Positions 39,166-49,624 of a stretch of DNA of 64,000 bases are shown piece by piece. This stretch comes from Arion vulgaris (lineage: Eukaryota > Mollusca > Gastropoda > Stylommatophora > Arionidae): positions 5,764,393-5,828,392 of the forward strand of contig CM036775.1 in assembly GCA_020796225.1 (NCBI GenBank). Reading direction: 5' to 3'. A model generated the notes under the pieces. That model saw only the letters and a program-made list of their open reading frames with translations, made no database searches and had not been told where the DNA came from. The translations under genes were made by a program, and so were the position numbers. Within the stretch, counting starts at the first letter, position 1; every line of letters starts with the position of its first letter.

Positions 39166-39282
39166 CATCCTTCGGAAATAGAGAAAAGGTAATTTTTAGG
39201 AAACATTCAGGAAAAGAGTGTGTTTACATGTTTCACCATTGCTACATAGTTTTACTACAGTCTTCCTTTATAAGAAAACGAG

Positions 39283-39470
39283 AGCAGCAAGTAGTGTAGT
39301 TGTTAGTGAAATTGCTTCTTAGACTAGTGGTCTGGATTCAATTCCATAGTGGCCGTTGAATATTTTTCCGATAGTAGCGGCTATCATGTCGACATAGCCT
39401 CAATTGTGTACCAGGAAAAACACTTGGAAATAAAGGCGGTCGGCGTGATGTTGACCATATCATTCATCAT
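39283..39470 (+). mobile_element. SINE-H copy
   Basis: AAGTAGTGTAGTTGTTAGTG (head), TCTGGATTCAATTCCATAGT (box B region), TCATGTCGACATAGCCTCAA and GGAAATAAAGGCGGTCGGCG. Confidence 0.7.
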
Positions 39471-39509
39471 GGACATTCAGTCAATGAAAAATACGAACCT
39501 ATCTATCTG

Positions 39510-39660
39510 TCTTTCCCCAGGTGGATGATGGAATTGGTTATTCACTCTTGCTGTTAAGGGTGGGAGTTTTAATTTGCGTTCCAGGGCCAGATGAGTCACC
39601 CTTGTTGTGTTATATCCGTGTTTATTTAGTGTGGCTTTGATATTATCTATCCATCTTATT
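39510..39660 (-). mobile_element. RT-type LINE C-terminal remnant
   Basis: GTGGATGATGGAATTGGTTA, GGGCCAGATGAGTCACCCTT and TTTAGTGTGGCTTTGATATT duplicate the sense of 37435-37575. Confidence 0.7.
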
Positions 39661-40024
39661 TGTCATGGGTTTCTTGGCAGTACAAGAAGGTAGTTTGCCA
39701 TTGCTTTCCTTCTGGGCAGTGACTATGCTAGTCAGAGATCACAGCCATTGTCTCTACAATTGAGGTCATCTGCCTGCCATCCAAGAGTGGAGATCATTAC
39801 CAGCAATAAGTGTTGGCTGCTCTCACTTCGCCCACCATCTTCCTCCGTAGCTTGTAAGTGACCTACTTTCACAGTCTTGCTGCGAGAATGAACATTGTGT
39901 CAGTGTTGCTCAAATTGAAACTTCTGTGTTCATTTGCATAACAGTTCAACTCAATGATACAACTAGGATAATGTAATAATATAAGACTCTGAGTTACTGA
40001 GAGTTCTTCAGTGCACTACTTATT
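39661..40024. other. Downstream sequence, tentative SINE and unknown
   Basis: AGTTTGCCATTGCTTTCCTT with GGGCAGTGACTATGCTAGTC and TCTGCCTGCCATCCAAGAGT looks like a tRNA-derived repeat; the rest is unassigned. Confidence 0.35.
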
Positions 40025-40163
40025 CTCACAGTCTCTGTGGCATAGAGGCTAGGTGATCGTCTCTTGTGCCAAAGGTACCTTGTTCGCTCCCTCGTGGAGC
40101 CATCTGGATTTTTTTCTAGAGATCCCTGATCTCAATGTCGGTCGAGTTCCTAGTACTATCATA

Positions 40164-40564
40164 ATAATAATTCCTCTCGTACCGTATACGTTACATAGGG
40201 CCTGCAAGTAATTTCTCCATACCGCTCTATCCTGGGCAACTCGCTCAATCTCCTCCATGGAACTGAGACCGATATTTCCTGCCTCTCTCAGCAAAGTTCG
40301 CTTCAGGGTCTCCTTAGGTCGACCTCTCTTTCTTGAACCCTTTGCATCCCACTTCAATGCCTGCTTTGATATTCTTTGATCATTTCTCCTCAAGGTGTGC
40401 CCAACATATCTCCATCTTCTCTTTCTTATAACAGTTGTCACTAGTGGTTGACCAGACATGTCTCTGATTTCATCACTTCTCCTGAATTCGTTCCATTTTA
40501 TATTCATTATTTTTCGCAGACATCTATTTTCAAATGCATTCAACTTGCTTTCTATATCTTTAGT
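40164..40564 (-). mobile_element. RT-type LINE insertion with 13-bp TSD
   Basis: Flanked by TAGTACTATCATA (40151-40163, 40565-40577). Minus strand: LTKDIESKLNAFENRCLRKI, SGQPLVTTVIRKRRWRYVGH, TLRRNDQRISKQALKWDAKG, then MEEIERVAQDRAVWRNYLQA. The tail is an ATT-rich run. It is almost uninterrupted and probably recent. Confidence 0.9.
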
Positions 40565-40634
40565 TAGTACTATCATAGACGGACGATAAAACGTAGGTCC
40601 CATGTTCAATATGAGCACATAAAAGAACCCTTGG

Positions 40635-40879
40635 TTTATCAATGCGGTACGCTCTCCATTATGTGACATGGGCAAGTCTCAGACACTGGAACGAGTTTGA
40701 GAATTAGGCATTAAGTTTGGACATGCCAGACAGTGTCGTCTTCGTGGTAGAGAGAGAAGATATAGTAATCAACTTCTCATGGGTACGGTGAGCAAATGGA
40801 CTTTTGGATGGCTGCTGCAGCGGAGGACAGAGCACGAATGGGAATGCCCAATGTGCCATGACGCGTCATCACATAACAT
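40635..40879 (+). mobile_element. RNase H-type LINE tail insertion with 9-bp TSD
   Basis: Flanked by AACCCTTGG (40626-40634, 40880-40888). Reads LRELGIKFGHARQCRLRGRE and EWECPMCHDA in shifting frames and ends in an ACATAACATA tail. Confidence 0.78.
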
Positions 40880-41224
40880 AACCCTTGGCAGTTCAAAATC
40901 GAAAAGAGCAGGCTGGGAAGCCACAGCCTGGGCGAAATTCGTTAGAAAAGATTAACAATAAAATTCTTCCAAAATATCTTCACAATCTTCAAAATTACAT
41001 CGGTGACCCTCGCTGGCGCTACAGAGTTTATGCACTACAGCTGAGATCTTCCTGTGTAAGAAAGAGATCAGAGCCACACTTGGTTACTCACCAAAGTGCA
41101 ATGATGATTATCCTATCAATGAATCAATCACAGCCAACTAGTTTGATACTGAAAGATTTGATAAGTTCTAACTTCAGATATTTTATCTTTGTTTTTACAG
41201 AAAATGACAAGTTGTATTTGGATA

Positions 41225-41605
41225 AATCTAATTGGTTGCTGGGCATGTGAGTATTTGCGGCAATGAGAGAGCGGACAGGCTTGCGTCAACAGCATCGATT
41301 TTTGGGGAGTTGAAGCTGAACAAGGGGATGTTTTCAATCTCTTCGTGAGTGCCTGTTGAACGCAGAGACTAAAACAGATGTTGAATCATTCCAGCGATTT
41401 AAGCAGTTTATAGTTACCCGTTGTATGGGCAGAACTGGATGCCTGAGGGGCAGAGTGAGGAGTGTGTTTAACCAGCGAGCCACGGGAACCATCAATATGC
41501 ATACGCTTCGATATCTGTTGGGAGAGACTGAGCATCTATGTGTCTTCATGGAATGCAATGACATCAGTTTAGTAACCAATATTACGTGCATGGCCAGATT
41601 TCTGA
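41225..41605 (+). mobile_element. RNase H-type LINE fragment
   Basis: GCTGGGCATGTGAGTATTTG (PGHVS), NERADRLASTAS, then the frame 41356-41600 with FIVTRCMGRTGCLRGRVRSV, FNQRATGTINMHTLRYLLGE and TEHLCVFMECNDISLVTN. Confidence 0.78.
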
Positions 41606-41734
41606 ACATCCAGATGCTGAACTATGAAATAAGTACATTATTATCTGAACTCCTAATATATACAAACTAACATCACTTTTTTACAAGGCTTTTTTGGTTC
41701 AGAATTTTCAGTTGAGACTGCTCTAACATTATCA

Positions 41735-42370
41735 TCATCATCATCATTAGGTGTCTTGCCGGCTGGTATAGGCGATCATAAAAATGTGAAGGAACTCTTT
41801 TTATACCACGCAGTATATAGAGTAGTACAGTGTTAGGTCCATATTTCTTTCATTTGACTGTCTGCATACGACTGGTGATGTGATCGTCATCACGCTGGCC
41901 GCCCTTATTTCTCAGTGCTTTTCTTGATACCCAAGGGAGGCTGGGTCGACCTGAGAGCAGTTATGGTTGGAAAGAATGTTACACCCACTGTGGAATTGAA
42001 CCCCGGATCACTACCCTAAGAAGCGAGTTCCACTATCAACAACTCTACTGCAGCTCTCTGTAGGCGATCATGGATCACTACAAATCTCATCCCTGATGTT
42101 TGCTATCAACTCAGATGTTGACTCTCTACCATGCAATGAAGTGAGGCTATCCAAAATTTTCTCTCTCTGTCTCGTCTTCCCTCGATTTTTACAGATTGTT
42201 TACAAATTGTTTCTCCTTCTCATCACATGTCCAAAAAATGATGATTGCTTCTTTCTCATATTGATAATACACTTTCTCTATGTCTTGGCTTCATTCAATA
42301 CCTCCATGTTTACCTTTTTACCAGATCATGGGATTCTCATCATTCTTCTGTAAAACCACATCTCTGTGGA
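41735..42370 (-). mobile_element. RT-type LINE fragment split by SINE-H
   Basis: Begins with ATCATCATCATCATCATT, the reverse of a GAT-rich tail. After 42061 the minus strand carries EDEKPSVKSRED-like and MWFYRRMMRIP-like remnants similar to 28150-28450. Confidence 0.65.
41780..42060 (-). mobile_element. Full-length SINE-H (281 bp) with 11-bp TSD
   Basis: Flanked by TAGGCGATCAT (41769-41779, 42061-42071). Minus strand: GAGCTGCAGTAGAGTTGTTG, GATCCGGGGTTCAATTCCAC (box B) and CTTGGGTATCAAGAAAAGCA. Confidence 0.88.
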
Positions 42371-42549
42371 GTCCAAAGATTTTTCTATCTGTTATAATGT
42401 TCTTATATTATTGCAATGAATCTTGTGAATATCTTTTTTGTTATTTAATGTTTAAGTTTGTGCAGTGGCTGGTTGGAGAATTGATTCTACCAGAATGGTT
42501 TGCCATGTGGCTTGTTGTATTGTAAGAGTTAAACAATTATTTTTGTTTG

Positions 42550-42745
42550 TTAATATGTTCAATTTGTTTGTTAAAATGTGGAAGACCACTCTTCGAAGAA
42601 CAATCCAACAAGAAAGTAAACTATTGGGATGTAAAACCATACAAGATCTCCAACTGCTAGCAAAGAACCGCATCACATGGAGATCTAAAACCTCTGCCCT
42701 ATGTGCCGCCTTTGGCACGAAAGGAACAAACTAACTAACTAACTA
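42550..42745 (+). mobile_element. LINE 3' end with (TAAC)n tail
   Basis: Reads WKTTLRRTIQQESKLLGCKT, IQDLQLLAKNRITWRSKTSA and LCAAFGTKGTN before ACTAACTAACTAAC. Pairs with the minus copy at 9497-9648. Confidence 0.8.
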
Positions 42746-42759
42746 TGTTCAATAATACG

Positions 42760-43080
42760 ACTATGAGGCAGGAGAAGATCAAGAGTTTTCATGCAGGTTG
42801 TGATGAAAGCAACCTACCACAAGGAACATGCTACTTACTTGAGTTCAACAATACAAGTACGAGGCAGGGGATAACCAAAACAAAGATGGCAGCAGGATAT
42901 CAAAGAAACCTTGAAGATGACGCTGGAAGAGGTGGGAGAACTTACTAGAGACAGAGAGTTTTTTAATGCTGGATGTGATAAAAGCGACATTCCACAAGGG
43001 ACAAGCTACTACTTGAGTTCAACAATTCCAAATATTATGTTCATAATTAACCTATTCACTCTCCTGAGCCGATACAATGG
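42760..43080 (+). mobile_element. RT-type LINE remnants
   Basis: AAAGATGGCAGCAGGATATC, AGAAACCTTGAAGATGACGC, GTGGGAGAACTTACTAGAGA match the 26600-26700 segment. Two similar ends (ATGCTGGATGTGATAAAAGC) lie nearby. Confidence 0.55.
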
Positions 43081-43177
43081 CTTGCTGAATATTTTAAGCT
43101 GATGCAAAGCCAGTATACTAGCTAATTCAGTACACATTCTTCGGAAGGTTAAAAATAAAATGACGGAGTGAAAGGAT

Positions 43178-43724
43178 GAACTCTTTCCGTGCTTTTAGCC
43201 GCACACTGCGCCACGGCAGAAGTCCGCTGCACGCTATTAGCCGCACACTGCGCCATAGAGTTGCTTCCCTTATAAGAAGTCTTTCTATTTTTACTTCTAC
43301 TGTTTTACTTATACTTTTTAACTTTGTTATTCTGTTGGGTTGTCCAGCCTAGTATATAATAATATATATATGTTTATTTGCCCAGTGGTTACTGGGGCCC
43401 AAATTTGGGGTGTAAAGAATAGAACCACTGTTACCTGCCACGCATGTCGTAAGAGGCGACTAAAGAGGTTTGTCTGAAATCGGATGCACATGTCCTAAAC
43501 GTGTAGAAGTCTTTGCGTTTAGGGGCCTACCAAACCAATGTACAACGTATAGAAGTTCTTGGCAAAGATCAAACATATCACAAAGAGTGATTAAAATTGG
43601 TCATAAAGAACGAACGCAAAGAAGAAATGTTTATTTATTGACGAGCAGTTCGGATTTTATTTTTAACCTCCCTTGAATTAACTGTTTAAAAATTGAGGAA
43701 ATAACCCAGCGTGGAAAGAGTTAA
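43178..43724 (+). mobile_element. MITE-1 copy interrupted by SINE-B
   Basis: Starts GAACTCTTTCCGTGC and ends GCGTGGAAAGAGTTAA. Without the SINE and one TSD it is about 290 bp. Confidence 0.85.
43380..43626 (+). mobile_element. Full-length SINE-B (247 bp) with 10-bp TSD
   Basis: Flanked by ATGTTTATTT (43370-43379, 43627-43636). Starts GCCCAGTGGTTACTGGGGCC and ends CGAACGCAAAGAAGAA. This copy is an excellent reference for the family. Confidence 0.93.
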
Positions 43725-44044
43725 GTTACATTTACAAATATATAACGTTTTCAACTGACCAGATTTATCAACAAGCAGCAATCAAAGTCTTTCTTGCTAT
43801 GCCTGTATTGTATTTTTGCCATTCCTAATTTTAATATATTTACAAAGTTTATGTATATATTTTAACACACAAATTTTATTTTTTCATTTGTTTGCGTTGT
43901 GATTCTCTTGTGTTGTAAGATTTTGTTTGCAATTGTGAAACAGATACAAACAAAGTACTGTAGTTTTCAATCAAGTGCCATGCCTTCCAGTGATCATGTC
44001 TCTCCACAACTCTCTCTCTCTCTGGTGCTGTTAATTAGTTCTGA

Positions 44045-44520
44045 CGTCGACCTTTTGTCGAACCACAATGGTAGACCATCCAACATCTTCTCAATCTCTC
44101 TTCCATGATCTCTCCTTCCCTGAATGTTATCTGTTGTCACCAAATGTTCTAAACCTCCTTCGCATTATATGCCAGATGAACCTTGATTGTCTGATTCGTA
44201 TTCTTTTGATAAAGTTGTGTGCAAGCCTTTCTTAAACCTCGTTTGTTTTCTTCGCTGTTCATGGAAATTTCAGCATTCTTCTGTAAAACCACATCTCTGT
44301 GACTTCCAATGATCTTATTGATTGTTTGTTCATTGTCCATGATTCACTGCCATACATAAGTATTGGTTCAATATAGCACTGGAGTACTAGTTTATGCAGT
44401 GTCATTGGTAGTGAATTCACACATAATGTGTTCTTCATTTTCATAAAAGCTGTTTTCACTTTAGCTATTCTACTCCTAATCTGTTGTACATCTTCCATCT
44501 GATGTTAGGAATGTTCTCAG
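44045..44520 (-). mobile_element. RT-type LINE fragment
   Basis: Minus frame 44259-44498: EDVQQIRSRIAKVKTAFMKM, CVNSLPMTLHKLVLQCYIEP, ILMYGSESWTMNKQSIRSLE. The segment after it is shifted. Confidence 0.78.
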
Positions 44521-44654
44521 ATACTTGAATCGATGGACTTGTTTCAGTGTTATGTTATTTATTTTGATATTGCATTATGGTGTTTCCAGTTTCTTGAAAT
44601 TCATACTTCTTGGACATTATACATAAGGAAAATTTCTTCGCTTGTTTGCATCCT

Positions 44655-44775
44655 TTGCTTGATAAAGACCTTTTGGTCGAAATGTTGCTGTATATTGTTT
44701 TTGTACTTTGATTATACATGTTTCACAATTGCTACAGTTTTACTACAATTTTATATCCATAAGATTTTGTGATAA
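44655..44775 (+). repeat. Unnamed dispersed repeat
   Basis: AAAGACCTTTTGGTCGAAAT, TTGTTTTTGTACTTTGATTA and CAATTGCTACAGTTTTACTA recur at 39215-39265, 62820-62935 and, inverted, 53225-53300. Confidence 0.6.
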
Positions 44776-44794
44776 TTATTGGATTTGTTTGCAT

Positions 44795-45020
44795 TGTGCT
44801 TCTATCCGAATGGATTAGAGTGCGGCTCCCATGCGGAGTCCGTATTCAATTCACAGTAAGGCCAAAAATTTGTTTCTGTTGTGGGCATAAATGAAAAATC
44901 CTAACCTGAACAGCTTCGCTGTGACTGCACTAGACATGCAGCCATTAAATTTCTCAGGCTCTCATCCCACCTGTCCTACACTGCCCTAAAAGTGGTACTA
45001 CAAGCAGTAGCGACAGGTTT
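44795..45020 (+). mobile_element. SINE-C copy
   Basis: TTCTATCCGAATGGATTAGA, GTATTCAATTCACAGTAAGG, GACTGCACTAGACATGCAGC and GTGGTACTACAAGCAGTAGC. Confidence 0.82.
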
Positions 45021-45224
45021 TTAAAATTTTAAATAATGTTTCTGTGTCTTGTATGCCAAGATTTTGTTTAAATTATTTATTTAACCCAATTCTACCCAAA
45101 ATGTGTGATTTTTTTACTTGATTGTTTTCAATGAAGAGCTATTGTTGATGTCAAGTACACTCTAGTCTACCGATATTTTATTCTTCTAGATCCCATTTAA
45201 CTATTTTTTATTGAGTTTTTCTCA

Positions 45225-45660
45225 TAACATTGCAGTTGAGAAACCAGATTATTGTTTGCTCAATATTAGGATATTTCATGTTTTTGGTTTGGTTAACTCC
45301 AGGATATTTTAAAGTTTTGTTGAAGAACATTTCATTTTTGGTTTGGTTAACTCCAGGACATTTTAATGTTTTGATAGAGAACATTTCATTTTTGTTGGAG
45401 AACATTTAATGTTTTTATTGAGAGAGAACATTTCTTTTTTGTTTGTTAAGAGAACATTTCATTTTTTGGTTTGTTAACTCAGGACATTTAATGTTTGTTA
45501 GAGGACATTTACATTTTTGTTAAGAAAACATGTTATTTTGTTTTGTTTGGGGAACATTTCACATTTTTGTTAAGAAAACATGTTATTTTGTTTTGTTCTG
45601 AGAACATTTCACATTTTTGTTGGATAAACTCCAGAACATTTCAAATTGGAAGACTGTTGA
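45225..45660. repeat. Degenerate short repeat
   Basis: Irregular units of AGAACATTTCATTTTTG with TTAACTCCAGGACATTT, spaced about 45-60 bp. Confidence 0.7.
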
Positions 45661-45766
45661 TTTATTCTGTTGATGATTTTGTCTTTCATTTGTTGACAAG
45701 TTCTTATCACAGTGTTAATCTTTTATGCTATTTGATGATACAAAGCAAAATATTTAGTAATAAGAA

Positions 45767-46076
45767 TCTATGGTAATCTATTTGATTTAGCAATATAGAA
45801 TCTATGGTAATCTATTTGATTTAGCAATATAGAATCTATGGTAATCTATTTGATTTAGCAATATAGAATCTATGGTAATCTATTTGATTTAGCAACATAG
45901 AATATATGGTAATCTATTTGATTTAGCAATATAGAATCTATGGTAATCTATTTGATTTAGCAATATAGAATCTATGGTAATCTATTTGATTTAGCAATAT
46001 AGAATATATGGTAATCTATTTGATTTAGCAATATAGAATCTATGGTAATCTATTTGATTTAGCAATATAGAATCTC
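45767..46076. repeat. 34-bp minisatellite, ~9 copies
   Basis: The unit is AATCTATGGTAATCTATTTG followed by ATTTAGCAATATAG, nearly perfect. Confidence 0.94.
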
Positions 46077-46189
46077 TTTCTTCTTCTTTAGTTTCTCTAA
46101 TCCTGCCAGGATAAGAATACAAAATCTATGATATTCTATTGACTTTAACAATCATAACAAACATCTACGTCTGTATTCAGAAGTCTCCG

Positions 46190-46440
46190 TGTGTTGCCAG
46201 GGCTTTCAAGGAGCAAAGAATAGTAACACTGTGACCTACAAGGCATGTCGTAAGAAGCGTCTGAGGTAGGGCCTAGGGAAGCTACCCTACTAAGTAAAAA
46301 GTGTCCCAGAAATCAGATGTGCAGGCCTATTTGTAGGCGCATAACTGTCACAATGTACAATCACTCTTAGGCTCAGATCACATACAAATCACAAAGAGTG
46401 GTTAACCTTTGGTCGATATGGAGCGTTCGAAGAAGAAGAA
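46190..46440 (+). mobile_element. SINE-A copy
   Basis: GTGTTGCCAGGGCTTTCAAG, GTCGTAAGAAGCGTCTGAGG, TTGTAGGCGCATAACTGTCA and a GAAGAAGAAG tail. Confidence 0.82.
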
Positions 46441-46654
46441 TTAAGATGTGTCTATATTTGTAATAACAAACGTCCATGTTTGTATTGACAATAATCTACT
46501 GGTTTCTTTTCTCTCAACAAAGGATCTACTATTTGACTTTACTCAAAGCTTCTCAAACTTGACTGTCTTCATTTCATTTTATCGCTAGTCAACTCTTGTT
46601 CATATTCTCATGTATTTTTAGTTGTCCATTGCTACCATTGTGGATGTCTGTATC

Positions 46655-46791
46655 TTAACTTCTTGTGGATGAAACGCCACACTACATGGCTTTGATGCCT
46701 TTTTACCAGGAGCCACACTAAAGGGAGTTTTTATTCTAAAAACAAATGGCTTGTAAAAACATGGCTTTTGTCCTGGTCCACTAAGAGTTAA
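46655..46791. mobile_element. MITE-2 copy (137 bp)
   Basis: TTAACTTCTTGTGGA at the left and TCCACTAAGAGTTAA at the right form inverted ends with TTAA tips. The inside has GCCACACTA and ATGGCTTTTGTCC. Confidence 0.78.
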
Positions 46792-46794
46792 GCG

Positions 46795-47010
46795 GTAGTG
46801 AGCTGATCACAACCCAAGAGTACCTGGTTTAAACTCTGCGACAGCAGTTTGGCGAAAAATTTTCCCTTAGATTTTTACAAGCGGTAAAAATAGACCTCAC
46901 CTTCAGAAATCAGTGGCAAATCACTGAACATATAACTGGTGCCTAGAAAATCAACGACTCGTTTACTGTTGATGACAACGTTCTGTAAAGGATATGCCAT
47001 GATTTACATT
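46795..47010 (+). mobile_element. SINE-F copy
   Basis: GTAGTGAGCTGATCACAACC, CCTGGTTTAAACTCTGCGAC, AAATAGACCTCACCTTCAGA, AAATCAACGACTCGTTTACT and TAAAGGATATGCCATGATTT. Confidence 0.85.
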
Positions 47011-47254
47011 TCATAGTTACCATGTTTATATTGATTTGATTGTATGGATATTTGTATTGAAGGTTTAATCTATACTGAGATTTCTGATGTGTTAGTTTAT
47101 TCTTACGGAAATAATTTGTCAATTTATTGCCAGTCATTTGTTTCTCTAACTCTTTCATATAACTGGGAATCCTTTATAAGGAACTCAAATTAAAATATTT
47201 ATTGGGGAAAGTCTCAACTTTTGTTATTAATGAATTTTGAGATTGTTGTACATT

Positions 47255-47855
47255 GTTGTATGAGTGTGAATTATGGACACTTGCCCGCCAGCCCAGTGTG
47301 TTCGTAGCGCATTGGATGATGGGTGACAAGCCCCCTGTGAGTGCAGTTCAATTCTGCGGGCTGGCAGAAAAGTCACAGGTTCTCCAGATTGACGGTGTTC
47401 GTAGCACTGAACCAAAGGGATACGATGCTCATGGCACGAGCCGGAGAGCTGAAAAGTCAAGTGCTTCTGATTGGGAAAACAAAGCATGGACATTTAATAA
47501 GGCAGGGGAAAAACTTGTGCTTTGATTATAAGTGTTACAGAAGAGTCCTTCGTATATCATGAACAGAGAAGAGAACAAATATATCTATCCAGAAAGAACT
47601 CAAAATCAAAGAAAATCAGGTGATGCTACAAATAAGGAAGAGAAAATTGAGATATTTTGGACATATAAAAAGACATGAAGGGATGGAAGACCATCATGGA
47701 AGGAGACATACGGGAAGAGAAGAAGAGGAAGACCTCAGACAAGATGGATTCAGGATGTAACCGATGGTTTGACATGACGTTGCAGAGGCAGGACATCTGG
47801 CCTATGAGAAGAGAAATTCGGAGGACTGTTGGGTAGATGATGAATGTTTGCTCAG
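47255..47855 (+). mobile_element. RT-type LINE fragment split by SINE-G
   Basis: GTATGAGTGTGAATTATGGA before and GCATGGACATTTAATAAGGC after the SINE are adjacent pieces of the 14805-14850 sequence. It continues with TATTTTGGACATATAAAAAG and GTAACCGATGGTTTGACATG. Confidence 0.72.
47280..47480 (+). mobile_element. SINE-G copy
   Basis: GCCCAGTGTGTTCGTAGCGC, GTGCAGTTCAATTCTGCGGG, GTGTTCGTAGCACTGAACCA and CTTCTGATTGGGAAAAC. ATGGACA on both sides is a likely short TSD. Confidence 0.78.
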
Positions 47856-47929
47856 GACAAGTTATTTCTGATGTGTCATTGTTTGCTTCATGTACAGCCT
47901 CAACTTTCACTCTTCTTTTTCAAAAACAT

Positions 47930-48150
47930 CAAGGAACAACAATTTGAAATGGAAAACAAATTAAATGGCCACATAAGCAGATTACCAAAAGACATGTGCC
48001 TCAAAGAACAATGCTACTCTGATACAATGGATACCACATGCAAAAGGTGGACCTCAGAAATAACAGAGGCGACAAAAACATGTTGTGAAGCGCACACAAA
48101 AGCCCATTCTAGAAATTTCTTCTTAACCTGACGCTGTGAGACAAAACAGG
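47930..48150 (+). mobile_element. LINE C-terminal remnant
   Basis: AATGGCCACATAAGCAGATT, ACAATGCTACTCTGATACAA and CTTCTTAACCTGACGCTGTG match 2205-2405. Confidence 0.65.
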
Positions 48151-48174
48151 ATTAGAGAAAGAAAGTCCCCTAAA

Positions 48175-48880
48175 CTGCACCTGTCTGGTGCCAGGGCCCG
48201 CTAGGGAAGCAAAGAATAGTACCACAGTGAACTACAAGGCATGTCATAAGAGGTGACTGATGTAGGAACTAGGAAGCTACCAAGTAAATAAAACACATTG
48301 CAGAAATCAGATGTGCTGGTCTACTGTAGGCGCATAACTGGCACAACGTACAATCACTTCTAGGATGGGCTAGGAGACATTGGATGGAGTTGCTGGGGAG
48401 GTCTAAGCTGACAATGATCAGTTTTATTTTTGTGCCAGGGCATGTAAGGGGGAATGAACGTGCGGATAGGCAAGCAGGTATGGCTGCTGTACAAAGCGGG
48501 CGAGTAATGGACCAGGCTGATATTATAAATTCCTTAAGGGAGAGAGCGTGTGCATGATTCACGTAATAATGGTGAATCTACACACTAACCAGACTGCAAG
48601 AACTCAAAGTTAGGTGTGGTGTAGCTCGACAAGAACACTATGCTGGCAACAAAGAAGAATTGTAAACCAACAAAGAACCGGTGTCGTTAGTCGCCACACG
48701 GTGATGGACATACTGAGGGAGAGATCGGAGCACTTATGGACTAATTTGTTCGACGTGCAGTGATGGTGATCCAACGACTAAACTAAAAAAAAAAAACAAT
48801 CACTCTTAGGCTCATATCACATACAAATCACATAACAGAGTAAACAAGTGGTCGATATAGAACGTTGGAATAAGAAGACC
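48175..48880 (+). mobile_element. SINE-A copy split by a LINE
   Basis: CTGTCTGGTGCCAGGGCCCG to 48358, then CTCTTAGGCTCATATCACAT and AACAAGTGGTCGATATAGAA after 48805. Confidence 0.82.
48359..48795 (+). mobile_element. 5'-truncated RNase H-type LINE, poly-A, 9-bp TSD
   Basis: Flanked by ACAATCACT (48350-48358, 48796-48804). Reads RSKLTMISFIFVPGHVRGNE, RADRQAGMAAVQSGRV, with later frame breaks, and ends GACTAAACTAAAAAAAA. It shares the end of the 51045-51771 copy. Confidence 0.88.
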
Positions 48881-49079
48881 ATAAACTAAAATTCACAACT
48901 TCTTCAAATTCTTCTTCTTCTCAATCTAACAAACTGTATGAAATGTGTTTATTTTTGGTAAAATTTTCCAGATGACAATACATGAATTAATATCTCACAC
49001 ACAAGTCTTAGACAATTTTAAACATATATAAAAAATAACAAATGAACAACTTCTCAATATGTTACCAAAATATCAATGT

Positions 49080-49270
49080 TCATCATCATCATCAAGTAGC
49101 TTGTCTCTTCCGGAACTTGGATCCCATGACAGCAGTCCTGAAAACTCTCTGTTCTGTGCAAGTTGATCGGCGTCAGCAGCAGTCATTCTCAGATCATCAA
49201 TGACATCTTGCACCCATCATCTTCTAGGTCTACCTCTCGTTCTTCTTCCAGACACTATTCCCTCAAATTA
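49080..49270 (-). mobile_element. RT-type LINE 3' end
   Basis: Begins CATCATCATCATCAAGTAGC, then GTCATTCTCAGATCATCAAT and TTCTAGGTCTACCTCTCGTT: the GRPRRW-coding region in reverse. Confidence 0.72.
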
Positions 49271-49279
49271 CTAAATGTT

Positions 49280-49624
49280 ACATATTCTAAAATTCAAATA
49301 AAAAAAAAAATAATTTAAAAAAATTAATATGAGATACAGAGTACAACATTCTTCATTGAGATGTAGTTTCATGAAATATTCATTTTTATTGTTCATTTGA
49401 GGATTATCTTCATCGGACATGTCCATAATTGCTCTGATCTCCTCCCAAACATGTACTTCAGTGTGTTTAGACTAACAACTTCCATTCTCTGTTGCTTGAT
49501 GTATCTACTGGGATTTCTCTAGTGGGTTTCTCTTGTGGGTTTGCGCTCATGAGCTGAGATCCTCCTGGATGCATTTTAAACTTTCTTTCGATCATTCTTG
49601 AACATTGTCAGAGATTGATTAATT
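49280..49624. other. AT-rich sequence with RNase H remnants
   Basis: GGACATGTCCATAATTGCTC and CCTCCCAAACATGTACTTCA look like a minus-strand RNase H LINE remnant (compare 10990). The rest is unassigned. Confidence 0.4.

Larger units (their letters stand above)
40025..41110 (+). mobile_element. SINE-E copy carrying two nested insertions
   Basis: Head TCTCTGTGGCATAGAGGCTA and CCTTGTTCGCTCCCTCGTGG. The body resumes after 40577 (GACGATAAAACGTAGGTCCC) and after 40888 (CAGTTCAAAATCGAAAAGAG), ending AAAGTGCAATGATGATT. Removing both inserts leaves about 420 bp, like 15205-15640. Confidence 0.85.

Noticed and set aside
41214..41249. Possible exon between TTTTTACAG and GTGAGT
   Set aside because: The GGGCATGTGAGTATTTGCGG donor is the PGHVS-coding part of an RNase H LINE, and the gene has already ended at 39165.
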